DNA from: Ypsolopha sequella
Lineage: Eukaryota > Arthropoda > Insecta > Lepidoptera > Ypsolophidae
Direction of reading: 5' to 3'
Length of the DNA: 64,000 nt
Assembly: GCA_934047225.1 (NCBI GenBank)
Contig: OW204000.1
Location: forward strand, 19,238,001-19,302,000
The position numbers and the translations under genes are program-made. Each line of letters opens with the position of its first letter. The first letter of the stretch is position 1. Under the pieces are notes generated by a model. It was not told where the DNA came from and did not search any database. It saw only the letters and a program-made list of their open reading frames with translations. Positions 9,800-20,799 of the stretch are shown piece by piece.

Positions 9800-10027
9800 T
9801 AATTTGATGTATAGTATAAGTTTATGTTGAAAAAAAAGACATGATCTTGCCAAGTTTCTTGCCCGTTCTTCTTAGCAAGACTAATCGAATGGAAATGTAG
9901 TATATAGGATGGGATTTGGTCGGCCGCCTGGCTTCGTGCTGGGGGCTCGGTTGGTGATAATTGAACCTTGTTCCTGGTCCCTGGCCGGGTCTCCGGTATG
10001 GGTTCGGGCGGTTGATTGGATTTCACC
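9800..10027 (-). repeat. Retroelement-tail and fold-back MITE fragments
   Basis: CTTGCCAAGTTTCTTGCCCG resembles the 3' region of common lepidopteran non-LTR elements. From 9947 the sequence (TTGAACCTTGTTCCTG, GGTATGGGTTCGGGCGGTTG, ATTTCACCTTG) matches one arm of the fold-back element at 29638-29896. The other arm is missing here. Confidence 0.45.
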
Positions 10028-10031
10028 TTGT

Positions 10032-10097
10032 ATAATAATATTTTACCTATAATTTTAATCGTATATACAATTAAAATTATAGGTAAAATATTATTAT
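10032..10097. repeat. Perfect 28-bp-arm hairpin
   Basis: The arms 10032-10059 and 10070-10097 (ATAATAATATTTTACCTATA and its complement) are separated by a 10-base loop. It is AT-only apart from a CC/GG pair. No T-run follows, so it is not a clear terminator. It may be the tip of a small fold-back element. Confidence 0.7.
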
Positions 10098-10559
10098 TGC
10101 TACATAAATTAAATAAACATTTAATCTAAGTAGTTCATGTACATTTATTATTTTATTACATATATTTTTATAAGATTAAAATTTGACTTGTGAAACGTGT
10201 ATTATATATATACCGACTTTGCAAAATAAACTTTTTTAATTTTGAATTTGAATTTTGACAAACGTGGTTACAAAAAAATTTAACAACTTGGTTAAAAAGT
10301 TGTTCGAGGCAAATTTGTTTATTTATTTATTCTTAGAGAAACAAAAAGTTTTAAAGCAAATTATAGCAACTTAAAAACTAGAAAAAAAATTGATACCAAT
10401 AAAGTTTCCACTGATAGTAAAATACAAATCATATTGTTGACATATATAATAACATTTACAATATTCCAAAAAGCCTGAAAATTCAATGTTTTAAGTAATA
10501 AGTGTTACTTAAGTGTTACTTAGTGTTAAATTATTTTGTTTTAATTTTTTGATTGAAAT

Positions 10560-11079
10560 TTTCTTCATGTCTTATGTCTTCTTTTTCTGTGTTGTGTGTG
10601 ATTGTGACTGTAAATAAACGATTTCCTATTTTTATTTCTATTTCTATAATGAAAATGAAAATGAAAATGAAATGAATATGGTTTATTCGTTGTATAAGCT
10701 CTTAAAAATTAGAAAGGTGGTGACCGGAGTCTTCTTTTAAGCTGAGAGCAGCCTGTGCCAGAAGACCCCACTCTTCCACGTATATCTATATGTGTACTCT
10801 AGTATCAACTATGTAATATAAGAATAAGAGTACTAAAAAACTGACATTATACAATCAAAGAATAATATAAAAAAACAAAACATAATATAAATGAAATACA
10901 AATTATACAAATTCAAAGTTTAGTGCTGCAGCAAAAACATTTGTGAGAGTAAGAAAGTGAGTAAGTGTGTGTAGGTGAGGTATGGTGTGAGGGTGAGGGA
11001 GGGTCTGTGTGTTTGAGTGTTGATATAATCGTTTAATTAATTAGTAGATTTTCTGTTGTGTCATTATAAGAATAATATT
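10560..11079 (-). mobile_element. 3' untranslated part of the RT remnant, with tails
   Basis: This is non-coding sequence downstream of the minus-strand RT frame, closing at a (GAAAAT)n microsatellite near 10650-10670. The GT-rich stretch at 10945-11010 (AAGTGTGTGTAGGTGAGG) is echoed at 48955-48995, next to another RT C-terminal remnant. A further element tail (AAATAAACGATTTCC) ends near 10640. Confidence 0.5.
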
Positions 11080-11427
11080 TTATTTGTAAGATTGTGTTAC
11101 CAAATTTAAAAGCTTTTTATAGCTGGAAAGTGAGAGATGGAAAATATCAGCTTCTTCACCGTATACGTCGTTATATTTGCCCAAGGTTGTAGGTATGAAT
11201 GAATTTTTTGCATAATTAGTGCGACAAAAGGGTTTGCTAAATAGTTTTCTACGAGTATGCCGAGTTTTGCGATTGGGACAAGGAAGAGGGACCTGCGCGA
11301 GTAGGGACGGCGATTCAACCATGTTATGTAGAATTTTGTGAAGAAATGTTTGATCTTTTATCTGACGACGGATATTGAGAGGTAATTCCAAGTTTTGATT
11401 TTTATAGTCTGGGAACTTGTAATGCAA
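11080..11427 (-). pseudogene. Non-LTR reverse transcriptase, C-terminal remnant
   Basis: The 115-codon frame contains IRRQIKDQTFLHKILHNMVE, SPSLLAQVPLPCPNRKTRH and LFSKPFCRTNYAKNSFIP. The order R-x(3)-D-x(2)-FL-x-KI-x-HN, then P-x-R-x-TR, then F..P..RTN..KNS is typical of the region after the RT palm and thumb in Jockey/CR1-type insect retrotransposons. The catalytic motifs are absent, so the copy is 5'-truncated by far more than half. The stop is intact. It lies inside the interrupted ~30-bp repeat. Confidence 0.7.
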
Positions 11428-12174
11428 ATATTTTAGAAATTTATTGTGAATAGATTGGATTTGATCAAAAAAGATTGTTTAAAAAGATGTTCGAAAAAAA
11501 CTTATTTTACAAAATCTATGCAAGTACGTCGTAAAAAATTTCATTTTCATCAATGTGTGTGTAATAAAAAAAGGAATATTTGAAAATCTTAGTTTTTAGT
11601 CAAATGCAGGTATGCTCAGTGTGTCGCAGTTCACACTCGGGAACACCTGTGACACCCCCTCGGGGATTCACGTCGTGGCGATAAATTTATATTTACAAAT
11701 ATAAAATGTAGTCTAAGGATTTTATATTTGCTAAATTTGTTCTGAGTGTAACTTGTTATCTGTATCCATAGCGGATGTCTGTATCTAAAAAAAAATATTA
11801 CTTACATAAAAACTGGTCAAAAACTCTTGTCCTGTCAGATTCCATTATTATTATATAATATTATAGCACACTGTGCGTAAAATGACCGCTTTACGCACGC
11901 TGCGCGTGCGTAAAGTCGGCATTTTCCGCACTTGTGCTGTAAAAAATTATACATATTGTTTTATTTAACCTTTAACTGTATACGATATTAAAATACAGAA
12001 GTTTACTGAAACAAAATAATACTTAAATAACATTTAAAGCTTACCTATAAATAAAACACACCCAAAACAAAACACTGACCCTTATTTGTTTTTTTTATAT
12101 TTTGTTTATATTTTATTTTTATATTTAGGCAAACTTTATTTTTGTGCACATGTATGATTACACTCATTCAAAAT

Positions 12175-12305
12175 TTAATTGTTTTCTAAATGGTTTGCTG
12201 TAAGAAATCTCTTATTAAAGATAAGCTAACCTATATGTACATATCTTTTACTGTAACTGTTTGTGTTCGTGTTTCTGTGTAGAATAAAGAATAAAGAATT
12301 CCCTA
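12175..12305 (+). mobile_element. CR1-type 3' tail
   Basis: GGTTTGCTGTAAGAAATCTC, AAAGATAAGCTAACC, TACATATCTTTTACTGTA and an ending AATAAAGAATAAAGAAT recur at 17650-17785 and 29155-29280. The short repeated AATAAAG ending suits a CR1-like element that primes on a microsatellite instead of poly(A). This class assignment is from memory. Confidence 0.55.
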
Positions 12306-14050
12306 TTTTTGAAATTCTCATATTCATAAAAATTACAATATTAATGTACATTGCCATTCTTACAATTGAAAAAACCTACTCTAAATGAGTTGTTTTACCG
12401 TTCCACAAAAAAGTTAAGATCTTAGGTTATTTATCTTAACAGAAAAAGGAATAAGTAATCTCTTGATAATCTCACCAGAAATCTCTTTTTGACGGTCTTC
12501 ATTGTAACTTATAACCGATTTCAAAAAAAGGTGGTTCTTAATCTAGCTATAAGTACGGTCTGTTGACCAAATGAGGTACTCATCCTTCGATCTATGTCGT
12601 TGATTATTTATTAATTGAATATCGATGATTACATCCTTTTTGTTCAGCTAGGATTATGTGGTTGACTCAGGTACACATACCGGAGTAAGTAAAATAATGA
12701 TATTTCATGTTAATGAAACCTCTTAAAGGAAATACAAATATTGAATTTTCGCTGAAATTTAACGGAACTAAAAGCACATAATTTCTTGTCAAGCCAAATT
12801 GCTCTCCAAAAGTATCCTCGTAAAAATATGACAACCAAAGGAATATTGTTTTCAGCGGGACGATTCGTCATTCCCTTGGTTTGGAACAATCCTCAGGAAT
12901 ATGTTTTTCTAGCATGGATCTTTTCTTTATTATTTAATTGCTAGTGTTCCGTGACACAACATTGAAAAAACGCATATTCTTATAAGATCACTTTGTTGTA
13001 TCTCAGTCTGTCGCTCCGTCTGCCAAGACTTTTTTGCTTGGGCCCCTTGAAACTGATGCCTCCTACAGAAGAAGTTAATGGTGCTGGCTTAAGGCTTTTA
13101 ACTCACAACGCAAAAAAAAGTTTATATGCCCTTTACCATTTCTTTTGTGCCTATACGTAATCAATTTCATACAGATTGGCTACCATTTCACCGCTCACCA
13201 TGAAGACTTAGGCTAAACTAGGGCACTTACAGTTAACTTGAAAATTTGATTTTCCGTTTATTAAATTAAGTAGGTCTTATAGCACAGGTACAGCAAAAAG
13301 TCAGATAATTTACATATATATAGAGACACATATTTAATTATTCTAGAAGATTTTTCTAAGCAACTTATTGTGACCTCTTGAGTTAAGTTAAGTTTAGTTG
13401 GCCATTACAACTGCACGTGGAAAATGTTTGTGTTTGCTGTATATACCGAACCCTCAGGGCTCGAGTCCTATTCGCAATTGACCGTGTAAAATATCATAAA
13501 AAGTATTTACTTTTTAACACCATCCCCTATCGGTTTTTCAAAATAATTGAAGACATATGTCGGACTAATTGGCCTTTCTGCAAGGGACTACTCCCTATAA
13601 CTTGAAAAAAAACAAAAAACGAAAAAAAAACAATTATGATATAGTTTATTGAGTTAGGTATCTATTTATTAGATGTAATAAGGCATTGAGAGCAAGAAAA
13701 GCCTGTCTTTTCCAAAACCAATTGAATTTCAATTGGCCACTTCTTTTTTTCGCCAATATTTACGGTTCGAAAACCGTTTCGAGGAATAGCTAATGGCTTT
13801 TCTTAACTGGTTTTAGTATACAGATTTTAAAATGAGCGTTTTAAAATGTCTTTCATTAATCCGTAGAATACCTGTCATTTTTAGATTTACTGCCAATTTA
13901 TTTTCACTATATCTCTGGAAATAGTTATTACTTATTATCAACAATGATTATGTCAATGGTTATCAAAATCTAATGCGGTTTTTTTTCTGAAACTAGATAA
14001 ATTCTCTGTATGTTAAAAAAAAGTTATTTTTTTATAAGTACGGCCTAAAT
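12306..14050. other. Repeat-poor AT-rich stretch without recognised genes
   Basis: I see no coding frame with motifs. TAACCGATTTCAAAAAAAGG at 12510 is the start of a common lepidopteran dispersed repeat, and a short tail is visible to about 12660. GAAACTGATGCCTCCTAC near 13050 resembles landmarks at 14100 and 33290. Poly-A tracts occur at 13605-13630. Confidence 0.4.
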
Positions 14051-14084
14051 TGTGCAGCGACCCATTTTTGGTTATATAAGGGCC

Positions 14085-14200
14085 GTAGAATTCTGTAGGT
14101 ATCAATTTCAACTTGATATCTCACACGGAGGCCGAGCTAAAGGATACAAATGGGCAACAAATGGTTCCGTTTTTAATTTTGACGTACGGAACCCTAAAAC
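14085..14200 (+). repeat. GGTTCCGTACC-family fragment
   Basis: TAGGTATCAATTTCAACTTG, ACGGAGGCCGAGC, ATGGTTCCGTTTTTAATTTT and TACGGAACCCTAAAAC are landmarks of the dispersed family. The first block is shared with 33280-33310. Confidence 0.5.
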
Positions 14201-14249
14201 CCACCGCGTGTATCGAAAATTTAGACTTTTCTACCTCTCAATGGTAAAT

Positions 14250-14423
14250 GTGCAAGTGAAAGGTACAGCTCGACCAGGCCGCCCTAGAAGGACGTATGCT
14301 GACCAAATTGGTGACATACTGAGGAAGGGCCATGTCACAAGTACCCGGAATAGAAGAGCTTGTATGACTAGATTGATGGATGTGGAAGAGGCGAAAGAGG
14401 TGTGTCTTGATCGTAGCAGATGA
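14250..14423 (+). pseudogene. Retrotransposon polymerase C-terminal fragment
   Basis: In the open frame, the last 58 codons read VQVKGTARPGRPRRTYADQI, GDILRKGHVTSTRNRRACM and DVEEAKEVCLDRSR before the stop. The blocks G-R-P-(R/P)-x-T-Y, RNRRACM and (E/D)EA..VC.DRS are familiar from the extreme C-terminus of lepidopteran endonuclease-RT polyproteins of RTE type. The usual W after DRS is not reached. The upstream part of the frame is the unrelated repeat at 14085-14200, so the ORF's apparent N-terminus is an artefact. Confidence 0.55.
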
Positions 14424-14970
14424 ATACTAAAAAAGCAATCTTAAATCGTTGTTATTTGATCATTTGATTTTTCCCAGGTTTCATGAGAACTAAGATCTAC
14501 CGAATAAATTGCAAAAAGAGTAATTATATTTCAAAGAATAAAGATCTTTGAAATATATATTAATTACGTTCATATTTCAAAGAACACGTATAATAGATTT
14601 CTAAAGTAAATAGAAAATTATTGCGTCACTTTTTATCTCAGATAAATGTTTGTTTTTTCATCCCATCTATTCGAAAAACGATGATTGGTTCTTCAATAAG
14701 TGCAAGCAAAAGGTCTTTTCCCAAAGAGACTTTCATAGAGGGCAGTAATGAGTTTAAAGGAACATCAATACATATTTTTAAATTATTTTTCTTTAGACGA
14801 CTTAAGTATATTGAATCCCTCGCTGCACTCAGGGTCTAGACACGAGGCAGCGTGTCCAGGGCCGAGTTCTAAAAGAAGACCCACGCACCAGCCGAGTGTC
14901 ATATTTCAGATTTTTATGATTATATTACACGAACAGTGTTGATACACAGCCTCATCCTACTTACCAATGA

Positions 14971-15279
14971 CCTGCTCCAAGGCGGGCGCCGCGGCGAAAG
15001 GAGCCGAAAAAAAAGAAGCGGCGCAGATATGTAGCCCTGAGTACGGACTACATATTTGCGCCTTTCGGCGTTGAGACACTCGGACCGTGGGGACCGAGTG
15101 CACATTCTTTATATAAAGATCTATCAAAACACCTGGTCGATGCCTCCGGAGACCCTCGGGCTGGGACTTACCTCGCCCAGAGAATCAGTCTGGCCATACA
15201 ACTAGGTAACGCTGCCAGCCTGCTAGGTACTCTCCCGCACGACGGCAGCGACCTTGATAGAATTTTTTATTTAGTTTAA
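14971..15279 (+). pseudogene. Non-LTR retrotransposon polymerase tail (GPWGPSA / ISLAIQ)
   Basis: There are 102 codons from just after a stop at 14968 to a stop at 15277. The order is a basic patch (PRRAPRRKEPKKKKRRR), then ALSTDYIFAPFGVETLGPWG, PSAHSLYKDLSKHLVDASGD, AGTYLAQRISLAIQLGNAAS and LLGTLPHDGSDLDRIFYLV. I recall the ETLGxWGP...SGDpRAg.YL.QRISLAIQ.GNAAS.LGT pattern from the C-termini of metazoan non-LTR polymerases. The frame is clean although no RT precedes it. An AT-rich 3' region follows. A second, shorter copy is at 7495-7690. There is no Met at the start, so it is not an independent gene. Confidence 0.65.
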
Positions 15280-15479
15280 TTTAAAATATTATTTAGTTTT
15301 AATTTTATTATTTTTTTTGTTATAATTGTTTGAGTTTTATAATTAATTAATAATATTACACGAACCATTTCAAGCTACTTTTGACTCTTCCATAATTTAT
15401 TTCTTATTAGTTAAATCTACGAATTTGCAGTTTTACATCGATATTAATGTCTCCACAAGTACCTAAAATCCTACATTTC

Positions 15480-15640
15480 ATAAATAAAACTTATCAGTGC
15501 TTGAGATATTCACGTTCAAAAATCACTATTTTTATTACTGACTGACTGACTGATTCACTCACTCTTATAAAACCAACACTTCTATGTGACTTAGAAACTT
15601 AAAATTTGTCGTAAAGGTAGATTATTGAGCGTATACAAAT
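15480..15640 (+). repeat. CTGACTGACTGACTGA-containing repeat
   Basis: ACTGACTGACTGACTGATTC at 15536 with CACTCTTATAAAACC and ACTTAAAATTTGTC follows the landmark order of the copies at 3007 and 8085, more diverged. Confidence 0.4.
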
Positions 15641-15769
15641 GTAAAATTCAGAAAATTACTTATATTTAATTATTATGAAAGTTATTAAGAACCAACTAAA
15701 TGCATAAAGTTTAAAAGATCGTAAATGTCAAGTTACGTTCGTCAAGTGTAACTGTACGTGGAATAAAAT

Positions 15770-15931
15770 TTGTGTTTTAAACGGTATGTACGGAATTTGT
15801 GTTTTAAACGGTATGTACGGAATTTGTGTTTTAAACGGTATGTACGGAATTTGTGTTTTAAACGGTATGTACGGAATTTGTGTTTTAAACGGTATGTACG
15901 GAATTTGTGTTTTAAACGGTATGTACGGAAT
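15770..15931. repeat. 27-bp minisatellite, six near-identical units
   Basis: The unit TTGTGTTTTAAACGGTATG plus TACGGAAT repeats six times with essentially no differences. Because 27 is divisible by three, both strands stay open and give repetitive peptides (CFKRYVRNL on plus, PYIPFKTQI on minus). Those ORFs are consequences of the repeat, not evidence of a gene. The near-identity points to recent expansion. Confidence 0.95.
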
Positions 15932-16525
15932 TCTCACTGTAAGAGTTTAATTACATTTGCGAGGGTGAAACTGCGGGCAAAACCCTATAAAAATATGTAT
16001 AAGTATTTAAATATATACAATCAATGATATCCAACCATAAACATAAATGTGAAAAAGGGACCGATTTATGAAATGAAATATATTTATTTATGTAATGTTA
16101 TGTAGGTATATCAGATACACTTATTACAGGTCGATTTTAATGAATATTATTAAATAATCTATGTCTATATTTCATGTAATAAATAATAACATGGGGAAAC
16201 ATAGGGAAATAAAATAATAAAGGTTGGGTTTACTTAAATTTAATTAAAAAATACACTTGAATGAAATAAAAATATAGGAATAAGGAATAAATAATATTGT
16301 AAATATATGCAATAATTGACTATGAAATTCTTTTTTCGGCAAAGCCGACAATCCTTCACTGATTTCGTACTGATTTCGGCCCCTTTTTCAAATTTATGTT
16401 TTTGATGGATTATTAATTTACAATCGCCCTCACGCATACTGCTTTAGATTACGTAATTACGCAATAGAAACTTAGTTTACTGTTTTTAAAGCTGCAAGTG
16501 TTAGTTTAGATAAATGTTGTAATTA

Positions 16526-16735
16526 CTAATCAATGGTATTTTGTGCAACTGTGACATAATGTAATATATTGGGACATGAGTGCTTGTTTACGAAACAAAC
16601 GAAGTGAGTTTCGTAATAGTTTTGCACGAGTGTCCCAATATCTAAATGTTCAGTTGCACACAGTATTTTATCTACGACCACCATCAAAAACGATTCACGA
16701 AAAATGAGAAAATTAACACTCGTCATGATATATCA
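16526..16735. repeat. Fold-back element with GAACGAAGTGAG-like core
   Basis: Inverted arms pair GGTATTTTGTGCAACTGTGA (16533) with TCAGTTGCACACAGTATTTT (16650), and ATATTGGGACATGAGTGC (16567) with GCACGAGTGTCCCAATAT (16624). The centre is ACGAAACAAACGAAGTGAG. A related, partly rearranged copy lies at 25180-25400. Confidence 0.6.
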
Positions 16736-16779
16736 TAATACCTGAGCCCATTGGAATGTATGGTATGTAAACTCCTGAG

Positions 16780-16990
16780 ACCAACCAAAAGCGAGAAGAG
16801 AAAGAGGGGGTGGCTTATCGCTTGTCATTGGTTCTCTAGCGATGTTATAATAAATTTTGACAATCACAGCGGAGAATTGCGACGATATAATGTAATATTA
16901 TAATTTATAACATCGGTGAAACAATGTAGGTACTTATAAAACCGCTTTTGATGTTGTAATTACCTTAATTCCAGTATGGGAGTAGATAAT
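16780..16990 (+). repeat. Repeat with inverted copy at 24845-24995
   Basis: AATAAATTTTGACAATCACAG, TATAACATCGGTGAAACAA, TACTTATAAAACCGCTTTTG and TTGTAATTACCTTAATTCC...GGGAGTAGATAATA are found in reverse complement at 24845-24995. Confidence 0.6.
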
Positions 16991-17875
16991 AGTAGTTTAT
17001 GCTACTAGGGCGAAAAGGAATAAATTACAAGGACGATTTAAAACACGAGCGTAGCGGGTGTTTTAAACGTAACTGAGTAATTTATTGCTCTTACGCCCGT
17101 GAATCATACTACGTTTTTCAATGCATAGTGTAAGGAAATAAAACAAATATAATCTTGTGAACTTTAAATTATGATTGGCTCAAAAGGACTGTATCCAGAG
17201 CCGTTAAACAGTGGAAAAAAAGTATAAATTTATGGTACACAGGAATGGTTGCAGGTTAGCCAGCAATTGTAAATAAATTAAAAAAATAATAATAATATTT
17301 AATTAATATAATAATAATAATATTTAATTAATATAATAATATTTAAATAATAATAATAGTTAATTACCGCACAGTATTCGCAACTGTCCTACCAAGAGCC
17401 TTTTCAAGAAAAAGCTAAAAGAGCACTATCTCTCACTGTCATAGTAAATAGGTAAGTTTATGTATACTTTATGTATTTTAGGTAAGTAAGTGTAAGTAAG
17501 TATATTATAATTTTATGTATGTATATTTTGTTAAGGTATCGTAATATACAATATATATATATATATTATAATATATATTTATATTTATAAATATATTATT
17601 TAGGATATATATTTTGTAGTACACGTATGTATGATTACTTATTTTAATAAAATTTCCCTTTCCCGCTTAGGTTTGCTGGAAGAAATCTCTTTTTAGAGAT
17701 AAGCTCGCCTGTGTACATATCTTTTAATGTATTATAATATGTCTTAACTGCTTTTCTGTGTACATTAAAGAATAAAGAATAATCAAGCCCTAGGGCAAAA
17801 TAATCGACTTTCTGTTCGGTTTTGATGCATAAAAAGTGGGCCTTTACGAGCACTTGCATTGAAAAATTAATTATT
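16990..17875 (+). mobile_element. Dispersed element with nested CR1-type tail
   Basis: The outer element includes an inverted pair around GATTTAAAACACGAGCGTAG / TGTTTTAAACG, then TTATTGCTCTTACGCCCGT, GATTGGCTCAAAAGGACTGT, GGTACACAGGAATGGTTGC, and finally AAGCCCTAGGGCAAAATAAT to TTTACGAGCACTTGCATTG. Copies at 34905-35215 and (inverted) 52260-52660 have the last two parts adjacent. Here about 480 bp (17300-17783) intervene, ending in a CR1-type tail (17650-17785) and AT microsatellites. This identifies a later nested insertion. No protein was seen. Confidence 0.65.
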
Positions 17876-18084
17876 AGTTGATCTAATGATGTGTAATACG
17901 AAACCGGGAGCCTAAAGTAATGTGAAAATCAATATCTGTGGAATAAAAGTATAACAATTTGAGTATAATTTGTTGAAGATGATATTCCATCAAGAACCAT
18001 CAATTGAATATTTGAACAACCAAGTAGAGTAATTTTTGTCTTCGCAAATTGCTAATGCGTTGGAACTTGGTCTAAATAATTCAC

Positions 18085-18235
18085 AATGACGTTCTTTTAA
18101 GAGCGGTTTCTCATTCGGTTTGTGAAAAACCCGCCCGTTTCTAATTAATCAAAACAGAACACTAAAATTAAAAATTCACTCAATAGTTATTTAACAAAAC
18201 CTTATTACCTATGTATTGTGTATGTTGACATCGCA
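18085..18235 (-). repeat. Inverted copy of the 6900-7035 repeat
   Basis: GTTCTTTTAAGAGCGGTTTC, GTGAAAAACCCGCC, CTAATTAATCAAAACAGAAC and TTTAACAAAACC mirror the block at 6900-7035. Confidence 0.6.
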
Positions 18236-18469
18236 AAGTTTAAATTGGTTTATGTAAATTAGAAAGTAATTTTTTTTTTTATTCTAATCCGAGCGCATTA
18301 GCAATTTGCGGGGATTAGTAAGCATATATACCGTCTAAGGAAACATATTACTTTAAAAAGTAATTACTTTAAAAATGTAACAAACATGGGAATTAGAATC
18401 ATGTTTTTCGTAAAACATCATAATTCTGTACTTAACCTGTCAAGTATAATTTTTCAAGTTGAAGTTGTA

Positions 18470-18735
18470 AAAATTGGGCAAGTGCGAGTTGCACAAAAGG
18501 TACCGTATCACCACACAATAAGGCTACCGAACCCTAAAAATATTATGGTAATTAACTACATATATTGCTAGAATGATAGCGCCTGGCAAACAATACGCGG
18601 CTCCCGCTGAGTACGGAATCCTAATATCTTAACCGATATATTTTCTTTAATACTTACATTATTACCTATTACCATGATTTTTTTTCATATTTTTCGGTCG
18701 TCTTGTTTCGGAGCTAAAGGGGGGGGGGGGGGTGG
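18470..18735 (+). repeat. GGTTCCGTACC-family copy with poly-G
   Basis: GGGCAAGTGCGAGTTGCACA, GGTACCGTATCACCACACAA, AATGATAGCGCCTGGCAAAC and GAGTACGGAATCC give a recognisable copy. From 18680 to 18735 the reverse complement of the 187-260 block (TATTTTTCGGTCGTCTTGTT, TCGGAGCTAAA) leads into a G homopolymer of about 14 bases. Confidence 0.6.
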
Positions 18736-19139
18736 ACATGATAACGTTAAACAATGTCAATATTTTTTTTTGTCATTTTCTTTCCTTTATGGAAAAGGCT
18801 AAAGGCTGCCTGGTCTTATTTTAGTTTATTTTCTTCTCTGTGTTATATTTTCCTCTCTTGAGGATCATCTGAAAGAACTGTCCTGTCGTAGTCGCTGTCC
18901 TGTCAGTTCGTGCTAAAGTGATAGACCCATAACACGAACAAAATGTTGGGTTAGAAAAAACACATGAAAAGGCACGGCCTGCGCTTTTGATTCATTGAAC
19001 AACACACTACACTGGTTACAGCGATTTTAATTCACAATATTCTATCACTATTGTTGATCAAAACACCCAAAATGCAATATTTTTCAATAAAACAAAAAAC
19101 AACGCCTTCACATCTTCGCGCCTTTTTTTCAACCGCCAT

Positions 19140-19375
19140 TCTTTTTTTATTTTTTATTTGCCGTGATAGGTGTCATAGTAAAACGTATACTGTGAAAATT
19201 TCAACTGGCTATGTATAACGGCTGAAGCTGTAGACCCCTCAGAACATTAAATGTTCTGTGGTAGATCCCTTTGACGTGTTCTGTGCCTATGACAGACGGA
19301 CAGACAGCGAAGGCTTAGGTAGTAATAGAGGGTCAAGTGTGGCACCCTTCTGGTACGGAACTCTAAAAACAGACA
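19140..19375 (+). repeat. Tail half of the GGTTCCGTACC family
   Basis: GCCGTGATAGGTGTCATAGT, GAAAATTTCAACTGGCTATG, TGACAGACGGACAGACAGCG and TGGTACGGAACTCTAAAAAC follow the order of the full copy at 44345-44630. Confidence 0.6.
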
Positions 19376-20168
19376 AAATTTCGTGATTATTTCATTCTTG
19401 AAATTCAGTCTTCCTCCAAGTGTCTAATAAATCCAAGAGAGTACTGAAACAAAAGAATAAAGAAATGAAACTTATGAATAAGAATAAAAAAGTCTGTTGT
19501 TTGAACGCTTTTTTAATTTATTTTATTTACCTTTCCTCTAAGTAAAGAGGATTTCCACGAGTTTTAATATTTAATAGTCGAAAACAACACGTGATGCAAA
19601 CAGCATGTGATTATTTTCTGTTCTATAATATGATATTCTACTCCCCTCCCCCCCCCCCCCCTTATTGTTATTGGCACTTTGTCCATCGAAGCATTTTGAA
19701 TATAAAGCACTTGTATCACTTTTGGTTGGAATTTATATCGGATTTCGGTGGAGAATTTCATTAGACTGGTTCACTTTTCGGCAGTTTTTAACTGAAAAAA
19801 AATCAAAAAAGGCACTAGATAAACGAAATACGATAAAACCAATGATTTTAAAAGAAAAAACTATGTTAACAAAAATAAGAAGTAGAATTACCCTGATAAA
19901 TAGACGTAGCTCAGCTATGTGCTACCATAAAAAGAAAAAAAAATAGATAGCGCTGGTTTTCAGCTACATCCACTATGATTCCACTGGTAAGTTTAAAAAT
20001 ATTTATTAAGTACAAAATCAGAAGATTGCTTAAACTAATTAACACTGATCGAAGTATTTGAATATGTATGTACACAAACATGGAAAAGCTTAAATAGATT
20101 AATAACTTAACATTATTTGGTTTTTAGGACATCTTAAGAGTCCAAATGTTTTCTGCTTTATTATTTTG

Positions 20169-20471
20169 CTACCATTTTAGTTTGAATGTCTCAACTAAAA
20201 TAAATTTGTCTCTAATTGGCGGAGGTAGATTGTTCCAAATTTTCGCACTTTTATACGTGAAATATCCTTGAAAACCAGCTAATCAATGTTTTGGCGAGCA
20301 CAGTAAGTTTAAATCAATAGATCTTGTATGTATACCTACACAGTGAGCGTCTTTTCTAAATTTAAGTTTGTTGTATAGATATGCTGGACATTTATTCCAT
20401 ACAACTTTATGGGTGAGACACGCCACATGCAGCTCCGTAAATCTAGCGGCATTTTGCAAAATTTGGCAATA
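20169..20471 (-). pseudogene. CR1/Jockey-type RT C-terminal remnant
   Basis: The minus-strand frame gives LQNAARFTELHVACLTHKVV, WNKCPAYLYNKLKF, one stop, then LAGFQGYFTYKSAKIWNNLP and PPIRDKFILVETFKLKW. It matches the end of the RT at 54558-56495 in layout (QYHLACLLF, PKYLFDKLKW, RGSFRYSASKCWNNIPPPLR, FKLKFKK). It lacks all catalytic motifs and carries an in-frame stop (TGA on the minus strand, near 20310), so it is a dead 5'-truncated copy. Confidence 0.7.
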
Positions 20472-20799
20472 ATAATCTTAAGGCGATCGATAGGTATATT
20501 GTTCAATCTACTACCAAAGTCATCCCAACAGGTTACTTATCTTATGAATGAAAAACATGACAAGACAAGAAAGTGATATCCTCTCAAAAATTACACATAT
20601 TTATTAAATCGTATAAAATGTATTTACTTTTGAAAATCTTAACGTGTTGTCAAGCCATACCTATTTATGTTATTAGTATACTCAACTGATGCCGGGTCCA
20701 GATCGGGTCTTGAGCGGTTTAATTGTATAATATAAAGTATTTTATTTAATTACATATTTATTACGGATTTAAACAAATATAAAACTATACATTTAAATA

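Larger units (their letters stand above)
9004..11520 (+). repeat. Interrupted array of a ~30-bp motif
   Basis: Variants of 'AAAAAGTTGTTCGAGGCAAA' plus 'CTTGTTTAAA' occur near 9004, 9034, 9380, 9448, 9477, 10285 and 11476. The gaps hold retroelement tails and the RT remnant at 11080-11427. I read this as one old low-copy tandem repeat broken up by later insertions. Confidence 0.4.

Noticed and set aside
9685..10026. 113-codon minus-strand ORF
   Set aside because: It covers a retroelement tail and one arm of a fold-back MITE; its Pro-rich start is GC-rich repeat sequence.
10032..10097. Transcription terminator hairpin
   Set aside because: Bacterial-type terminators are not expected here, and the hairpin is AT-only without a following T-run.
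15770..15931. CRISPR-like array
   Set aside because: Units are contiguous with no spacers, and the sequence is eukaryotic.
15728..16027. ORFs with repeated CFKRYVRNL or PYIPFKTQI peptides
   Set aside because: They arise only because the 27-bp minisatellite has a period divisible by three.
19665..19946. 93-codon ORF ending in a Lys run
   Set aside because: The Lys run is an A-rich tract; no motif and no neighbouring element.
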